From the NCBI GenBank assembly GCA_902795965.1, contig CADBNI010000038.1, forward strand, positions 1-33,362: a DNA stretch of 33,362 bases, in the 5' to 3' direction. Position 1 is the first letter of the stretch. Each line of letters begins with the position of its first letter. Positions 33,361 through 33,362 of this stretch are shown here, in pieces. The notes beneath the pieces are model-generated. The model was given only the letters and a program-made list of their open reading frames with translations, was not told the DNA's origin and ran no database searches. The DNA is from an uncultured bacterium (GTDB taxonomy: Bacteria; Cyanobacteriota; Vampirovibrionia; Gastranaerophilales; Gastranaerophilaceae). The translations under genes and the position numbers were made by a program.

Positions 33361-33362
33361 AT

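Overview
This is an AT-rich, gene-dense chromosomal segment of a Gram-negative-type bacterium that uses the standard code. It carries type IV pilus genes (pilT, a prepilin peptidase), a SigB/SigF-like group 3 sigma factor, a dTDP-rhamnose operon, two MsbA-like lipid exporters, an AsmA-like envelope protein, heterotetrameric glycyl-tRNA synthetase alpha subunit and GatC. By protein style and composition my best guess is a gut-type non-photosynthetic cyanobacterial relative (Gastranaerophilales/Melainabacteria). That assignment is inference from recall, not from a search. No phage, plasmid or CRISPR locus is seen.

Layout. 1-257: a compound palindromic repeat. 276-3491 (+): purA, pilT, recO. 3493-7509 (-): glyQ followed by two tandem APC-family amino acid permeases. 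7638-8659: a P-loop kinase resembling animal-type phosphomevalonate kinase, a small XRE regulator on the opposite strand, and a small unknown protein diverging from it. 8699-10684 (-): pyrG and gatC. 10792-15503 (+): sigma factor, prepilin peptidase and two glycosyltransferases in a tightly packed run. 15493-18281 (+): rfbC, rfbB, rfbD. 18322-21027 (+): rfbA and an MsbA-like exporter behind their own promoter. 21056-21185: a palindromic repeat between convergent genes. 21230-24901 (-): a giant AsmA-like protein. 25129-28350: orphan histidine kinase, gdhA (-), a SIMPL-domain protein and a small secreted protein. 28404-32873 (-): a second envelope-glycan cluster (frameshifted HAD-type gene, GT2, CDP-glycerol transferase-like protein, second MsbA). 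32938-33150 (+): an XRE regulator diverging from that cluster. 33284-33360 (-): initiator tRNA-fMet.

The most interesting structure is in the rfb operon. A four-helix-bundle gene (the family found in 23S rRNA intervening sequences) sits between rfbB and rfbD. It is flanked by imperfect 34-base inverted repeats, one ending the rfbB reading frame and the other encoding the N-terminus of RfbD. The inserted element supplies the ribosome binding site and start codon of rfbD, so it looks like a tolerated mobile cassette whose RNA could fold into a long stem in the operon mRNA. Further along rfbD, a second, unrelated palindromic repeat is inserted in frame.

Other points are a sigma factor paired with the prepilin peptidase, a gdhA terminator-like hairpin written inside a convergent histidine kinase gene, overlapping divergent promoters between an XRE regulator and the second glycan cluster, and several genes whose -10 box lies so close to the ATG that leaderless translation is likely. 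Many functions are housekeeping (purine and CTP synthesis, recombination, aminoacylation, glutamate metabolism). The two glycan regions together would make rhamnose-containing and possibly polyol-phosphate-containing surface polymers and export lipid-linked material.
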